The notes below the pieces were generated by a model. That model was not told the DNA's origin, made no database searches, and worked only from the letters and a program-made list of their open reading frames with translations. From contig CP108400.1 in the NCBI GenBank assembly GCA_045039925.1, positions 3,100,001 through 3,164,000 of the forward strand: a stretch of 64,000 bases of DNA, written 5' to 3'. The position numbers and the translations under genes were made by a program. Source of the DNA: Yinghuangia sp045039925 (GTDB lineage Bacteria; Actinomycetota; Actinomycetes; Streptomycetales; Streptomycetaceae). Numbering within the stretch: the stretch's first letter is position 1; each line of letters begins with the position of its first letter. Of this stretch, positions 12,346 through 24,135 are shown piece after piece.

Positions 12346-12349
<4 letters not shown>

Positions 12350-12789
12350 CACCGCCTGGCAGGACACCGCCCGGTACGACACCGCCCGACGAATCAGGTG
12401 ATGCGGACGCGGTTCCGCTGCACGGCTTCGGCGGGACGAACGACCCCTACCTCGACACCGAGGCGCACCGCATGCACGGCGTCGACATCGCGCTCCAGCC
12501 GGACGCGCCGCTGTGCCTGCGCTGCGAAGGGCCCGGGATCCTGGAGGCCCGGGTCCCGCACGTGTGGGACAACGGGTTCGGCGAGCCGCTGCCGTGCGTA
12601 CGCGTGCTGGTCCTGTGCCCCGCCTGCGACCACGCCGACCCGGACGCCGCCGACCTGCTGGCGCTGTTCCGGGTGGACGACCGCGTCGACGGCGGCAACG
12701 CGGCGCTCTTCGCCGAACTCGCGGGCGACTGGGTGACCGCGGTCGCGGCCCGCCCGGCCGATCCGGCGACGCTCGTCGAGGCGGACTGA
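12346..12789 (+). CDS. Small Cys-pair protein coupled to dnaE (DUF6300-like)
   Basis: A 147-residue soluble protein whose ATG overlaps the dnaE stop as ATGA. After a Pro/Thr-rich start it contains two Cys-X2-Cys pairs, CLRCEGPGILEARVPHVWD (~55) and VLCPACDHAD (~90), spaced to make one zinc ribbon. The rest is acidic and helical. The layout recalls DUF6300 proteins of Streptomyces; that assignment is from memory of the pattern only. Translation is probably coupled to dnaE, but a link to replication is only suggested by position. Confidence 0.72.
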
Positions 12790-12859
12790 CCCCCGTCCCG
12801 GACGGACCGCAGGCGCCGACCGATTTGTGTGTCGCCGCACGCGCCCCGGGCAACGCAAG

Positions 12860-12889
12860 TTGGACGTCACTCGAACGGGTGGCTAGCGT
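12860..12889 (+). promoter_or_regulatory. Candidate promoter for the MscS channel gene
   Basis: A TTGGAC -35 (12860-12865) and a TAGCGT -10 (12884-12889) are separated by 18 bases, matching the TTGAC/TAnnnT pattern of the housekeeping sigma factor of streptomycetes. The implied leader is about 75 bases and ends with the AGGGAGA ribosome site at 12954. Confidence 0.5.
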
Positions 12890-12969
12890 GACAAGTTCGT
12901 GATGCCGCGTCCACCGACGCGTTCGGCCGAACCGTTCACCGCAACCGAGTCTCAGGGAGAACAGCAACC

Positions 12970-14262
12970 GTGGACGTCTGGGAGATTCTTCGCCCACTGA
13001 TCGTTCTGGTCGCGGTCCTCGTCCTCACCGGGGTCGTGACGTGGCTGCTCGCCAGGGTCGCCCGCGAGGTGCAGACCAGAAGGCCCAGCTCCGGACCGCT
13101 GTGGCCGATGCTGCGCAGATCCCGCGCGTCGTGCGTCGTGACGCTCGCCACGGTCCTCGCGCTGATCGCCGAGCCGGCCGCGGACCTCCCCGACGGCTCC
13201 CGCGGCACGGTCCGGCACGTGCTGGTCCTGTGCGTCATCGGCTCGTGCGCCTGGCTCACCATCCACGCCGCGAACGTGCTGGTCAACACCTCGTTCGAGA
13301 AGTACGCGGCGGTCGCCACCGATGCCGGCAAGGTACGCCGCGTCCGCACCCAGATCGACCTGATCCGGCGCGTCGGCTCGGCCATCGTCGGGGTGATCGC
13401 CATCGCCTCGATGATCATGACGTTCGACGGCATGAAGACGATCGGCACCAGCCTGCTCGCCTCCGCGGGCCTCATCGGCGTCGTCGCCGGCCTCGCCGCG
13501 CAGAGCACGCTCGCCAACCTGTTCGCCGGACTCCAGATCGCCTTCAGCGACATGGTCCGCATCGGCGACTCGGTCGTGGTCAACAACGAGATGGGCACCG
13601 TCGAGGAGATCACGCTGACGTACCTCGTGGTCAACACGTGGGACCAGCGCCGCATCGTGATGCCCGTGTCGTACTTCACCGGGCGCCCGTTCGAGAACTG
13701 GTCGCGCACCGACACGCGGATGACCGGCACCGTCTTCCTGCACCTCGACCACTCGGCGCCGGTCCCCGAACTGCGCGACGAACTGCACCGCATGCTGAAG
13801 GACTCCGGCCTGTGGGACGGGCAGGGCTGGAGCCTCTACGTCACCGACACGACGCCCACCACGATCGTGGTGCGCGCGGTGGTGACCGCCCGCGACGCCG
13901 ACGACGTGTGGACGCTGCGCTGCGAGGTGCGCGAGAAGCTGCTCGACTACGTGCGCCGCAAGCACCCGTACGCGCTGCCGCGCGTGGCGACCGCTCCGGC
14001 GCCGGCCGGGCCGGCGTACGGGGACGACGCGTGGGGCCACGGGCAGAACGCGGCGATCCCCGCGCAGGCCGGGGCGAAACGGTTCGTCGAGCTCGCGAAG
14101 CGGCCGAAGGTCGATCTGGGCAAGCCCGGAGCGGACACCACCGGCCCGCGCACGGCCGCCCCGGGCCGGACCGGCTCCGGGATGAGCGAGCGCGAGGAGA
14201 CCGGCAGCGACGCCGCGGGGATGGCCCAGGCCGACCACGGGGCGCCCGACCCGGGCAAGTGA
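12970..14262 (+). CDS. Mechanosensitive ion channel, MscS family
   Basis: The 430-residue protein has an N-terminal helix (~7-27), further hydrophobic helices near 55-105 and 130-165, and the pore-lining glycine/alanine-rich helix ASAGLIGVVAGLAAQSTLAN. The beta domain with IGDSVVVNNEMGTVEEIT follows, ahead of the cytoplasmic cage. MscS channels open under membrane tension and release solutes on osmotic downshock. The C-terminal ~90 residues are Pro/Ala/Gly-rich and probably disordered. The start is GTG behind AGGGAGA. Confidence 0.9.
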   Translation: MDVWEILRPLIVLVAVLVLTGVVTWLLARVAREVQTRRPSSGPLWPMLRRSRASCVVTLATVLALIAEPAADLPDGSRGTVRHVLVLCVIGSCAWLTIHAANVLVNTSFEKYAAVATDAGKVRRVRTQIDLIRRVGSAIVGVIAIASMIMTFDGMKTIGTSLLASAGLIGVVAGLAAQSTLANLFAGLQIAFSDMVRIGDSVVVNNEMGTVEEITLTYLVVNTWDQRRIVMPVSYFTGRPFENWSRTDTRMTGTVFLHLDHSAPVPELRDELHRMLKDSGLWDGQGWSLYVTDTTPTTIVVRAVVTARDADDVWTLRCEVREKLLDYVRRKHPYALPRVATAPAPAGPAYGDDAWGHGQNAAIPAQAGAKRFVELAKRPKVDLGKPGADTTGPRTAAPGRTGSGMSEREETGSDAAGMAQADHGAPDPGK

Positions 14263-14281
14263 GCGCGCCCGGGAGGGCCGG

Positions 14282-14755
14282 TCAGAGCGGCGCCAGGCCC
14301 GGCCAGCCCTCGGGGTTCGACCCGGTCTCGTAGTCGAAGGGCTCCTCGTGCCGCCACGGCTTCCCGGTCAGCTCCTCCCACGCGTCCTCCGCGACGTAGA
14401 GGAGGGCTTCCCCGTCGAACTCGGCGGCCGTGTAGCGGCAGAACTCGGTCGGCTCGGCGAGCACGTGGGCGTACGCCTCCCGCCCGGCCGCGACGACACC
14501 GCACCGGGCGTACAGGAATCCGTCGGCGGACATCGGCACGGGCACGCCCTGACGATCCGTCACGTCGATGTAGGGCAGCGCCGCGAGGTCGGCGCGGTCC
14601 AGGCGGTACAGCGCCTCCGCGAGCAGGTCGGCGAACCCGACGATCGCCGACTTGGAGCGGGTGGCGAGCACCTCGGTCAACCGCTCACAGGCGTCGTCGT
14701 CCGCACGACCGCCGAGCAGGTCGATGAGCTCCCAGAATTCGTCCCATCCCAACAC
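14282..14755 (-). CDS. DUF4240 domain protein
   Basis: A 157-residue soluble protein opening with WDEFWELIDLLGG and containing FADLLAEALYRLDRADLAAL and SADGFLYARCGVVAAGREAY, the hallmarks I associate with DUF4240, a family of unknown function in streptomycetes. The length is as expected for a single-domain member. It ends about 20 bases from the convergent MscS gene stop. No ribosome site is obvious, so the start at 14755 is the first in-frame ATG before the conserved WDEFW segment. Confidence 0.75.
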   Translation of the reverse strand: MLGWDEFWELIDLLGGRADDDACERLTEVLATRSKSAIVGFADLLAEALYRLDRADLAALPYIDVTDRQGVPVPMSADGFLYARCGVVAAGREAYAHVLAEPTEFCRYTAAEFDGEALLYVAEDAWEELTGKPWRHEEPFDYETGSNPEGWPGLAPL

Positions 14756-14791
14756 CCGTAAATCGTCACATGCCGACGGGCAACCTGCCTG

Positions 14792-15373
14792 CTACGCCGC
14801 GTTTGCATCCATCTCTTCGAGGAACGCCAGTGCCGCCGCCCACGCCCGGTCGGCCGCCTCGGCGTCGAAGTCGGGCAGGTCGGGGTCGGTGAAGATGTGT
14901 CCGGCGCCCCGGTAGCGGTACACCTCGACGTCGGCGCCCGCGGCGACCATCCGCAGGTACCAGGCGTTGAGCCAGTCCTCGGTCTCGAACGGGTCCGGGT
15001 CGGCGACGTGCAGTTGTACGGCGGCCTCGGTCTCCGCCTCGTCGCGCAGGTCGGACGTGCCGTGGAACATCAGCAGGCCGCCCGCGTACTCGTCGGCGAG
15101 CGCCAGGTTCTGGGCGAGCGAGGCGCCCATCGAGAAGCCGGAGTAGACGACGCCCTTGCCGAGCCCGGCGGCGGCCGCGACGGCGCGGCGCAGCAGTTCC
15201 TCGACGCCGATCTCGTCCTTGATCTCCATGCCCTCCTCGACGGTGTCGACGACGCGGTCGTCGTAGAGGTCGGGGACGGTGACCTCGTGGCCCGCGGCGC
15301 GCAGCCGATCGGCGGCGGCGTGCACGGCCGGGCGCAGTCCGTACGCGGAGTGGAACAGGATGATGCGGGCCAC
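14792..15373 (-). CDS. Dienelactone hydrolase family alpha/beta hydrolase
   Basis: The 193-residue hydrolase has the nucleophile elbow GFSMGA (~86-91) with serine where classical dienelactone hydrolases have cysteine, an acid residue in the VADPDPFE segment, and the catalytic histidine in YRGAGHIFTD (~165). The fold is a compact alpha/beta hydrolase of normal family length. The substrate is unknown, probably a small ester or lactone. The start chosen is GTG at 15373, directly before the ARIILFHSAYGLRP strand, with GAGGACC upstream; the frame is open further out. Confidence 0.82.
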   Translation of the reverse strand: MARIILFHSAYGLRPAVHAAADRLRAAGHEVTVPDLYDDRVVDTVEEGMEIKDEIGVEELLRRAVAAAAGLGKGVVYSGFSMGASLAQNLALADEYAGGLLMFHGTSDLRDEAETEAAVQLHVADPDPFETEDWLNAWYLRMVAAGADVEVYRYRGAGHIFTDPDLPDFDAEAADRAWAAALAFLEEMDANAA

Positions 15374-15504
15374 AGGGGTCCTCGTCTCTCGGTGCGTGGG
15401 GTCGTGCCGGGTGCGCGGGGGTGCGGCCGGACGGGTCGAGGGGGCCGCACGTGTGCGTGCCGGACCCCATGATCCCCGGCGCGTGCCGGACGGCCAACAC
15501 GGGC

Positions 15505-17109
15505 TCACACGATCCCGCGCAGGTCGATGCGGCGCATGATGCGGTCGACGGCGACCGGGTCCTGGCCGGGCTCGGTGCGCGCCCGCTTGAGCTCCTCGCG
15601 CGACGCCTCGGTGAGTTCGGCCTCGACGCGGCGGAGCTCCCTTTTGCGGCGGCGGCCCTCGGCGAGGGCCTTGCGGGCGTCCTCCTCGTAGGCGTCGGGG
15701 CGTACCTGCGCGATGATCGCCTGCTGGCGGGCCCGCATGGTCGCGATGAGCTCCTCCGGAAGCTCCTCGTTCGCCTCCATTTCCCGCAGCCGGGCCAGCG
15801 CGGCCTTGGCGCAGCGCACGCGCAGGGCCTCCTCGGCGGCTCCGGCCACGTCCTCCGACTCGCGGACGCCGAGTCGCTTGACCAGCCAGGGCAGCGTCAG
15901 CCCCTGGAAGACGAGCGTCACCATGACCACCGCGAACGCGATCACGATGAGGCGGTCGCGGCCGGGGAACGGGTCGCCCGCGTCGGTCGTGCGCGGCAGC
16001 GCGAGCACCAGCGCGACCGTCGCCACCCCGCGCATGCCCGCCCACCACAGCACCGCCGTCTCGCGCGGCCCGACCGGGGCCAGCTCCTTGACGTCGGGGT
16101 CGTCCTCGTCGGCCGCCCGGCGGTTGCGGCGACGGGCGAGGACCGCGGTCGGGAAGAGCCAGATGCCGCGTACCACGATGACGGTGGCGACCACGGCCGC
16201 CGCCTCGGCGAGCACCTCGGCGGTGTCGTCACCGAGGGCCTCCAGGACGACCCTCAGCTCCAGGCCGATGATGCCGAAGGTCAGTCCGGTGACCATGAGT
16301 TCCACGACCGCCCAGAAGACGCCGCCGGAGACGCGGCCGAGCGGCTCGTCGGCCTCGACGTTCTTCGCCCGCATGATGAGCACGTTGACGATGACCGCGA
16401 GCACGCCCGAGCCGCCGAGTTCGTCGGAGCCGATGTAGGCGACGAACGGCACCATGAACGAGCCCATCACGCGCAGCCGCTCGTCGTTCAGGTAGCGGAA
16501 GCCCCACCGGGCCACGATCGAGACGCCCCAGCCGACCGCGCAGGCGACCGCCGCCGACAGGAACAGCTTGCCGACCGCCTCGCCGGCCGAGAAGGAGCCG
16601 GTGACCGCCGCCGCCACCGCGACCTGGTAGAGCACGATGGCGGTGACGTCGTTGAAAAGGCCCTCGCTCTCCAGGATCGAGACGAGGCGGCGCGGCAGGC
16701 GCAGCGTCGACGCGACGGCCGACGCCGCCACCGGGTCGGGCGGGGCGACGAGTGCGCCGAGGGCCACCGCGGCGGCGACCGGGAGGCCTGGGACGACCCG
16801 GTGGGCGACGAACGCGACCGCCGCCGTCGTGACGAACACCAGGGCGACCGCGAGCAGCAGGATCGCCTTGGCGTTGGCCAGGAACTCCCGCCAGCTGGTC
16901 CGCCATCCGGCGGTGTGCAGGAGCGGCGGCAGGAGGAGCGGCAGCAGCAGGTCGGGGTTGACGCGCAGTTCGGGGAGGCCGGGCACGACGGCGAGCAGCA
17001 GCCCGCCGATCGTGATGACGACGGGGTACGGCATCCGGATCCACGTCGCCGCCGGGACCGCGACGAGCGTGACCAGGAACAGCAGGAAGAGGACGGTCAG
17101 CTGGTCCAC
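15505..17109 (-). CDS. Na+/H+ antiporter, CPA1 family
   Basis: The 534-residue transporter has about twelve transmembrane helices from residue 3 to ~400. It shows the CPA1 cation-site region ALVAPPDPVAASAVA (~140-155) and LESEGLFNDVTAIVLYQVAV (~165-185), where the ND pair is the ion-binding aspartate site. It exchanges cytoplasmic Na+ (or K+) for external H+ and serves pH and salt homeostasis. The C-terminal ~130 residues are a charged, helical cytoplasmic domain. It uses a GTG start. Confidence 0.9.
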   Translation of the reverse strand: MDQLTVLFLLFLVTLVAVPAATWIRMPYPVVITIGGLLLAVVPGLPELRVNPDLLLPLLLPPLLHTAGWRTSWREFLANAKAILLLAVALVFVTTAAVAFVAHRVVPGLPVAAAVALGALVAPPDPVAASAVASTLRLPRRLVSILESEGLFNDVTAIVLYQVAVAAAVTGSFSAGEAVGKLFLSAAVACAVGWGVSIVARWGFRYLNDERLRVMGSFMVPFVAYIGSDELGGSGVLAVIVNVLIMRAKNVEADEPLGRVSGGVFWAVVELMVTGLTFGIIGLELRVVLEALGDDTAEVLAEAAAVVATVIVVRGIWLFPTAVLARRRNRRAADEDDPDVKELAPVGPRETAVLWWAGMRGVATVALVLALPRTTDAGDPFPGRDRLIVIAFAVVMVTLVFQGLTLPWLVKRLGVRESEDVAGAAEEALRVRCAKAALARLREMEANEELPEELIATMRARQQAIIAQVRPDAYEEDARKALAEGRRRKRELRRVEAELTEASREELKRARTEPGQDPVAVDRIMRRIDLRGIV

Positions 17110-17256
17110 GGGACTCCCACACGCGCCGCCGGAACACGGGTGGGGTCACGTTACGCCGGACTTGTCCGATTTTATGGGAGGCGCCCCGCGGGGGGCTCGG
17201 AGCGGCGTCGTCCGTGCGGGCGGCCGGCCCCGGCGTCCGGACCGGCGGCGGCCGGG

Positions 17257-18204
17257 CTACTGGCCGTCGGCGACGCGCTCCAGCGCCTGGGCCAGGTCGT
17301 CCGGGTACGTGCTGTCGAACTCCACCCAGTCGCCGCTGCCCGGGTGCTCGAAGCCGAGGTGCACGGCGTGCAGCCACTGCCGCTCCACGCCGAGGCGCTT
17401 GGCGAGGGTCGGGTCGGCGCCGTACATCATGTCGCCGACGCACGGGTGGCGCAGCGACGACATGTGCACGCGGATCTGGTGGGTGCGCCCGGTCTCCAGC
17501 TTGACGGACAGCAGGCTCGCGGCGCGGAACGCCTCGACGGTGTCGTAGTGCGTGACGCTCGCCTTGCCGCTCGCCACGACCGCCCACTTCCAGTCGTGCT
17601 TGGGGTGCCGGTCGATCGGCGCGTCGACGGTGCCGGAGAGCGGGTCGAGATGGCCCTGCACCAGCGCGTGGTAGCGCTTGTCCACGGTGCGGTCGCGGAA
17701 CTGCTGCTTGAGCAGGGTGTACGCGCGCTCCGACTTGGCCACCACCATCAGCCCGCTGGTCCCGGCGTCGAGCCGGTGCACGACGCCCTGGCGCTCGGCG
17801 GCACCGGAGGTGGAGATGCGGTAGCCGGCCGCGGCGAGGCCGCCGACGACGGTGGTGCCCTGCCAGCCGGGGCTGGGGTGGGCGGCCACGCCGAGGGGCT
17901 TGTCGACGACGACGATGTGCTCGTCGTCGTACACGACGGCCATGCCGGGCACCGGCTCGGCGATGATCTGCACCGGCGCTGGGGGCTCGGGCATCTCGAC
18001 CTCCAGCCAGGCACCCCCGACCACGCGGTCGGACTTGCCCGCCGGCTTGCCGTCGACCAGCACCTTCCCGGCCGCGGCCAGTTCGGCGGCCCGGGTGCGG
18101 GAGAACCCGAACATCCGGGCGAGCGCGGCGTCGAGGCGCTCGCCTTCGAGGCCGTCGGGTACGGGCAGCGTGCGGATTTCGGGCGAGCCGGTGGAGGAGG
18201 TCAC
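17257..18204 (-). CDS. RluA family 23S rRNA pseudouridine synthase
   Basis: The 315-residue enzyme has an N-terminal S4 RNA-binding domain (LDAALARMFGFSRTRAAEL, VLVDGKPAGKSDRV). The RluA catalytic domain follows, with VVHRLDAGTSGLMVVAKS (~140-157), where the Asp attacks the uridine. It probably modifies U1911/1915/1917-type positions of 23S rRNA (RluD-like), although family members cannot be separated on sequence alone. It is next to lspA on the same strand; RluA-type enzymes often sit beside lspA, so they probably share a transcript. Confidence 0.92.
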   Translation of the reverse strand: MTSSTGSPEIRTLPVPDGLEGERLDAALARMFGFSRTRAAELAAAGKVLVDGKPAGKSDRVVGGAWLEVEMPEPPAPVQIIAEPVPGMAVVYDDEHIVVVDKPLGVAAHPSPGWQGTTVVGGLAAAGYRISTSGAAERQGVVHRLDAGTSGLMVVAKSERAYTLLKQQFRDRTVDKRYHALVQGHLDPLSGTVDAPIDRHPKHDWKWAVVASGKASVTHYDTVEAFRAASLLSVKLETGRTHQIRVHMSSLRHPCVGDMMYGADPTLAKRLGVERQWLHAVHLGFEHPGSGDWVEFDSTYPDDLAQALERVADGQ

Positions 18205-18229
18205 CCGTCGAGTATGCCGGGTGCGGGGA

Positions 18230-19009
18230 TCAGTCCGTCTTCTCGCCCTTGCCGCGGGCCTCGCCGTCGGTGCGGCCGTCCTCGGTCCCGCCGACGGTTT
18301 CGGTCTCGTCCGCGGTGTCGCCGGCAGTCTCGTCCGCGTCCTCGGCCTCAGGTTCTCCGTCCTCGGGTGCCTCGCCCTCGGGTGCCTCGCCCTCGCGCGT
18401 CCCGTCGGGCTGGAGGCCCAGGAAAGACAGCAGCACGATGAGGCAGCCGCCGACCACGATCGCCGAGTCGGCGAGGTTGAAGACGGCGAAGTGCTTGGGA
18501 GCGATGAAGTCGACGACGTGCCCGCGCAGGAACCCGGGCGAGCGCAGCAGCCGGTCGGTCAGGTTGCCGAGCGCGCCGCCGAGCAGCAGGCCGAGCGCGA
18601 TCCCCCACGGGAGGCTGTAGAGCTTGCGGGCGAGCCGCAGGATCACCACGATGACCGACGCCGCGATCAGCGTGAAGACGATCGTGTACGCCTGGCCCAT
18701 CCCGAAGGCCGCACCCGCGTTGCGGGTGCCGCGGAACTGCAGCCAGTCGCCGATCACGTCGATCGGCGCCTCGCCCTCCAGCTTCGCCACCACGACGAGC
18801 TTGGTGACCAGGTCGAGGGCGTAGGCAACCGCGGCGACGCCGAGCAGGACGGCCATCCGGGGACGGCGTACGCGGTCCGACGGCGCGGCGGAGGACTCCG
18901 CCGCGCCGTCGTCGGAGTCGGCCGGACGACCGTCCCCCGAGCCGGCGGGGCGGTCGTCGGCCGGCCCGGAGGTCGCTCCCGTACCGCTGTCCGTGGTGCC
19001 GTCCTTCAC
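18230..19009 (-). CDS. lspA: Lipoprotein signal peptidase (signal peptidase II)
   Basis: The enzyme removes the signal peptide from diacylglyceryl-modified prolipoproteins in the membrane. The core has four helices, with RGTRNAGAAFG (~105), the catalytic aspartates in GGALGNLTDRLL (~160) and FNLADSAIVVGG (~190), and FLRGHVVDFIA between them. At 259 residues it is longer than usual (~160-200), because of a ~48-residue Ser/Gly/Asp-rich N-terminal tail and a ~55-residue acidic C-terminal tail. The start at 19009 is GTG with AGGA upstream; the frame stays open further upstream, so the N-terminus is uncertain. Confidence 0.93.
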   Translation of the reverse strand: MKDGTTDSGTGATSGPADDRPAGSGDGRPADSDDGAAESSAAPSDRVRRPRMAVLLGVAAVAYALDLVTKLVVVAKLEGEAPIDVIGDWLQFRGTRNAGAAFGMGQAYTIVFTLIAASVIVVILRLARKLYSLPWGIALGLLLGGALGNLTDRLLRSPGFLRGHVVDFIAPKHFAVFNLADSAIVVGGCLIVLLSFLGLQPDGTREGEAPEGEAPEDGEPEAEDADETAGDTADETETVGGTEDGRTDGEARGKGEKTD

Positions 19010-19186
19010 GATGTCCTGCGCGATGTCCTGCGAGGTGTCCTGCCGGGTGCCCGTACGGGCGGCCCCGTCCTGACCCGCGTCATGGGCGGCGAGGGGCGTG
19101 CTGCCGTCCCGCCGTTCCGCTCCGGTGCCGATGGCTCGCTCCGCTCCTAGGTCCAGCGCGGAGCACCGTCCGGGGCGGCCCGGTCG

Positions 19187-19819
19187 TTATCGGCGTTCCT
19201 CGCGCTCTTTGCAGGTGACACACAGGGTCGCACGCGGGAAGACCTGGAGTCGCGCCTTCCCGATGGCCGATCCGCACGACTCGCAGGCACCGTATGTGCC
19301 GTCGGCGAGCCTGCGCAGGGCCCGCTCCGACTGGCTCAGCATGCCACGGGTCTGGTTGGTCAGGGCCATCTCGTGCTCGCGCTCGAAGTTCTTGGTCCCG
19401 GCGTCCGCCTGGTCGTCGCCCGCACCGTCGCCGGAGTCGCGCAGCATGTCGGCGATCTCGTGCTCGGCGTACTGGATCTCGCTGTTGAGCCGGGCCACCT
19501 CGTCGATGAGGCCGTCGCGCAGTTCGCGCAGTTCGTCCTCGGTCCACGGGTCCTCACCCGGACGGACCGGATACGTCGCCGCTTCGTGGATGCCACCCGG
19601 CGGCGGGGCGACGGCCGTGGCCGTCGCGGTCCGTACCGGAGCGGTGGTGGCCCCGGCACCTGGGCCGGTCTTGGCCCCCGACGTGCCCGCACGCGCCGTC
19701 GTGGAGCGGGTGCTCCTGGTCGGCCCGCCGGACGCTGCGGCGCTTCCCGCGGTCTTGGTGGACCTGGCCGTCGTTGTGCCGCGGGCCCGTCCTCCGGCCG
19801 CCTTGCCGCTTTCCGCCAT
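19187..19819 (-). CDS. DksA/TraR family C4 zinc-finger protein
   Basis: The 210-residue protein has a basic Ala/Thr/Lys-rich tail (1-95), a helical coiled-coil segment (~100-165), and a four-cysteine zinc finger near the C-terminus (CESCGSAIGKARL, then CVTCKERE). DksA/TraR proteins bind the secondary channel of RNA polymerase. In actinobacteria, members of this group are also found near lspA. The tip aspartates of DksA are not clearly present, so a direct ppGpp role is unproven. Start at ATG 19819, preceded by GAGGGGG. Confidence 0.85.
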   Translation of the reverse strand: MAESGKAAGGRARGTTTARSTKTAGSAAASGGPTRSTRSTTARAGTSGAKTGPGAGATTAPVRTATATAVAPPPGGIHEAATYPVRPGEDPWTEDELRELRDGLIDEVARLNSEIQYAEHEIADMLRDSGDGAGDDQADAGTKNFEREHEMALTNQTRGMLSQSERALRRLADGTYGACESCGSAIGKARLQVFPRATLCVTCKEREERR

Positions 19820-20165
19820 GGTCACGGCCCCCTCGTTCCGTAGGGTCTTTTCGGACATACTCCACAAAATTCACAAAACAGCTCGGGAAGCTTACGCCCA
19901 CCCCATGCCCCCGACAACAGGGCGCGCTGCCGGGTCCGGGGCTTCGGCTGCCCCGGCGACCGGCAACGTAAGTCGGTTGTGCCCAGAACCGGGCGTGACT
20001 ATCCCTAGTTGTGCGTGTCCGCTTCGTTACCGGATGCCGGTCGGATCGTTAGGCACTGTTGAACGGAGCGCTACCGCGCGGTAACTCGGCGGAGCACCGC
20101 CACGCGGCTTCCCGGGCACCGCCCGGGCCGCCCGAGCGCGGCATCGGCGCGACCCGACCCGCGGC
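19820..20165. other. Intergenic region upstream of the DksA-type gene
   Basis: This 346-base region lies between the DksA/TraR start and the stop of the DUF167 gene. Next to the gene it is A/T-richer (19845-19900), so a minus-strand promoter is likely there, but no hexamer pair is convincing. At 20072-20083 there is a perfect 12-bp palindrome, TACCGCGCGGTA, of unknown meaning. No gene or RNA is recognised. Confidence 0.45.
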
Positions 20166-20471
20166 CTAACCGCGCAGGAGGCCGGCGAGCGTCGCGTCGA
20201 GATCGGCCGGCGGATCGTCGACCTCGACCACTTTGTCGCGGCTCGTCGCACCGGTCACGAGCACGATCCGGCGCCTCCGTACGCCGAGCGCCTCCGCGAG
20301 CGCCTTCAGTGCCGCCTCGGTGGCCTTGCCGTCGACCGCCCGCGCGTTCACCGCCACCACCAGCGCGTCACCGTGCGTCCCTCCGACGGCGGTACGCGAC
20401 GCCCCGGGCTTGACGCGGATGGCGATACGCCGCGGCGCCGGGGCGGGGGCGGGACTCATGCCGACCATCAT
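20166..20471 (-). CDS. DUF167 (YggU-like) protein
   Basis: A protein of about 101 residues of the DUF167/YggU family. It contains the family segment IRVKPGASRTAVGG, the residues DGKATEAALKALAEALG, and the strand RRRRIVLVTGATSRDKVVEV. The fold is a small alpha/beta domain; the cellular role is not established. Three candidate ATGs (20471, 20468, 20459) precede the conserved part. I list the outermost of these because none has a clear ribosome site. Confidence 0.85.
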   Translation of the reverse strand: MMVGMSPAPAPAPRRIAIRVKPGASRTAVGGTHGDALVVAVNARAVDGKATEAALKALAEALGVRRRRIVLVTGATSRDKVVEVDDPPADLDATLAGLLRG

Positions 20472-20560
20472 GCCCGCGCCGCCGGGCACGGCAGCGGGCC
20501 CGGACAGCACCGATCCGCAAAGCCTGCGAAACCCGGGGGCGGGCGGGTCGCGCGTGCCCG

Positions 20561-20566
20561 TAGAAT
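20561..20566 (+). promoter_or_regulatory. Candidate -10 element for the ileS leader
   Basis: TAGAAT at 20561 is a near-consensus -10. No good -35 lies 16-19 bases upstream. A start about seven bases downstream would place the 5' end of the RNA right where the T-box leader begins. Confidence 0.5.
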
Positions 20567-20572
20567 TCCGGG

Positions 20573-20843
20573 AAGCGAGACGGTGTCGATGGGGACGAGT
20601 ACGTCCGTACGCAGCCTTGAGCGATCCGGGGACGGTGGGAGCCCGGAGGCGAGCGCGGTCCGAAGATCACCCCGGAGCCGCCGGAAGAGCGGTCCCCCGT
20701 GGACCGGGTAGACCCGGCGCTCGCTGACCTCGAGAGGGTCGTGCCGCATCACCGGCACGGCCAAGAAGGGTGGTACCGCGGGGCGTTCGCCGCCTCGTCC
20801 CTTCAGCCGGCAGCTTTCAAGAGCCCGCGGAAGGAAGGCACGT
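20573..20843 (+). promoter_or_regulatory. T-box riboswitch controlling ileS
   Basis: The ~270-base leader contains the T-box signature AAGGGTGGTACCGCGG at 20766-20781, which pairs with the uncharged tRNA acceptor end. An ATC (Ile) triplet in a purine context at 20666-20668 is a candidate specifier codon. The T-box 3' part CCGCGGG (20776-20782) is complementary to CCCGCGG (20824-20830), which touches the ribosome site GGAAGGAAGG (20829-20838). That matches the translational T-boxes known for actinobacterial ileS: the helix hides the ribosome site unless uncharged tRNA(Ile) binds. There is no intrinsic terminator before the gene. Confidence 0.88.
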
Positions 20844-23996
<3,153 letters not shown>

Positions 23997-24022
23997 CCGG
24001 GAGCACCTGCCCCGGAGGCCCC

Positions 24023-24067
24023 ACCGTGCGGTGGGGTACGGCGAAGCCCCGTACCCCACCGCACGGT
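24023..24067 (+). terminator. Perfect 19-bp hairpin after ileS
   Basis: The arms 24023-24041 and 24049-24067 are perfectly complementary around a seven-base loop, 27 bases after the ileS stop. There is only a weak T-run (TTGT), as is normal in high-GC actinomycetes. It should end the ileS transcript before the LuxR-type gene. Confidence 0.85.
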
Positions 24068-24135
24068 TGTCCGAGAACCCTGGTATTTCGGACCTTTACT
24101 CCATTTCTCCGGCGAAGTGCTTATGCTGGCCGGTT

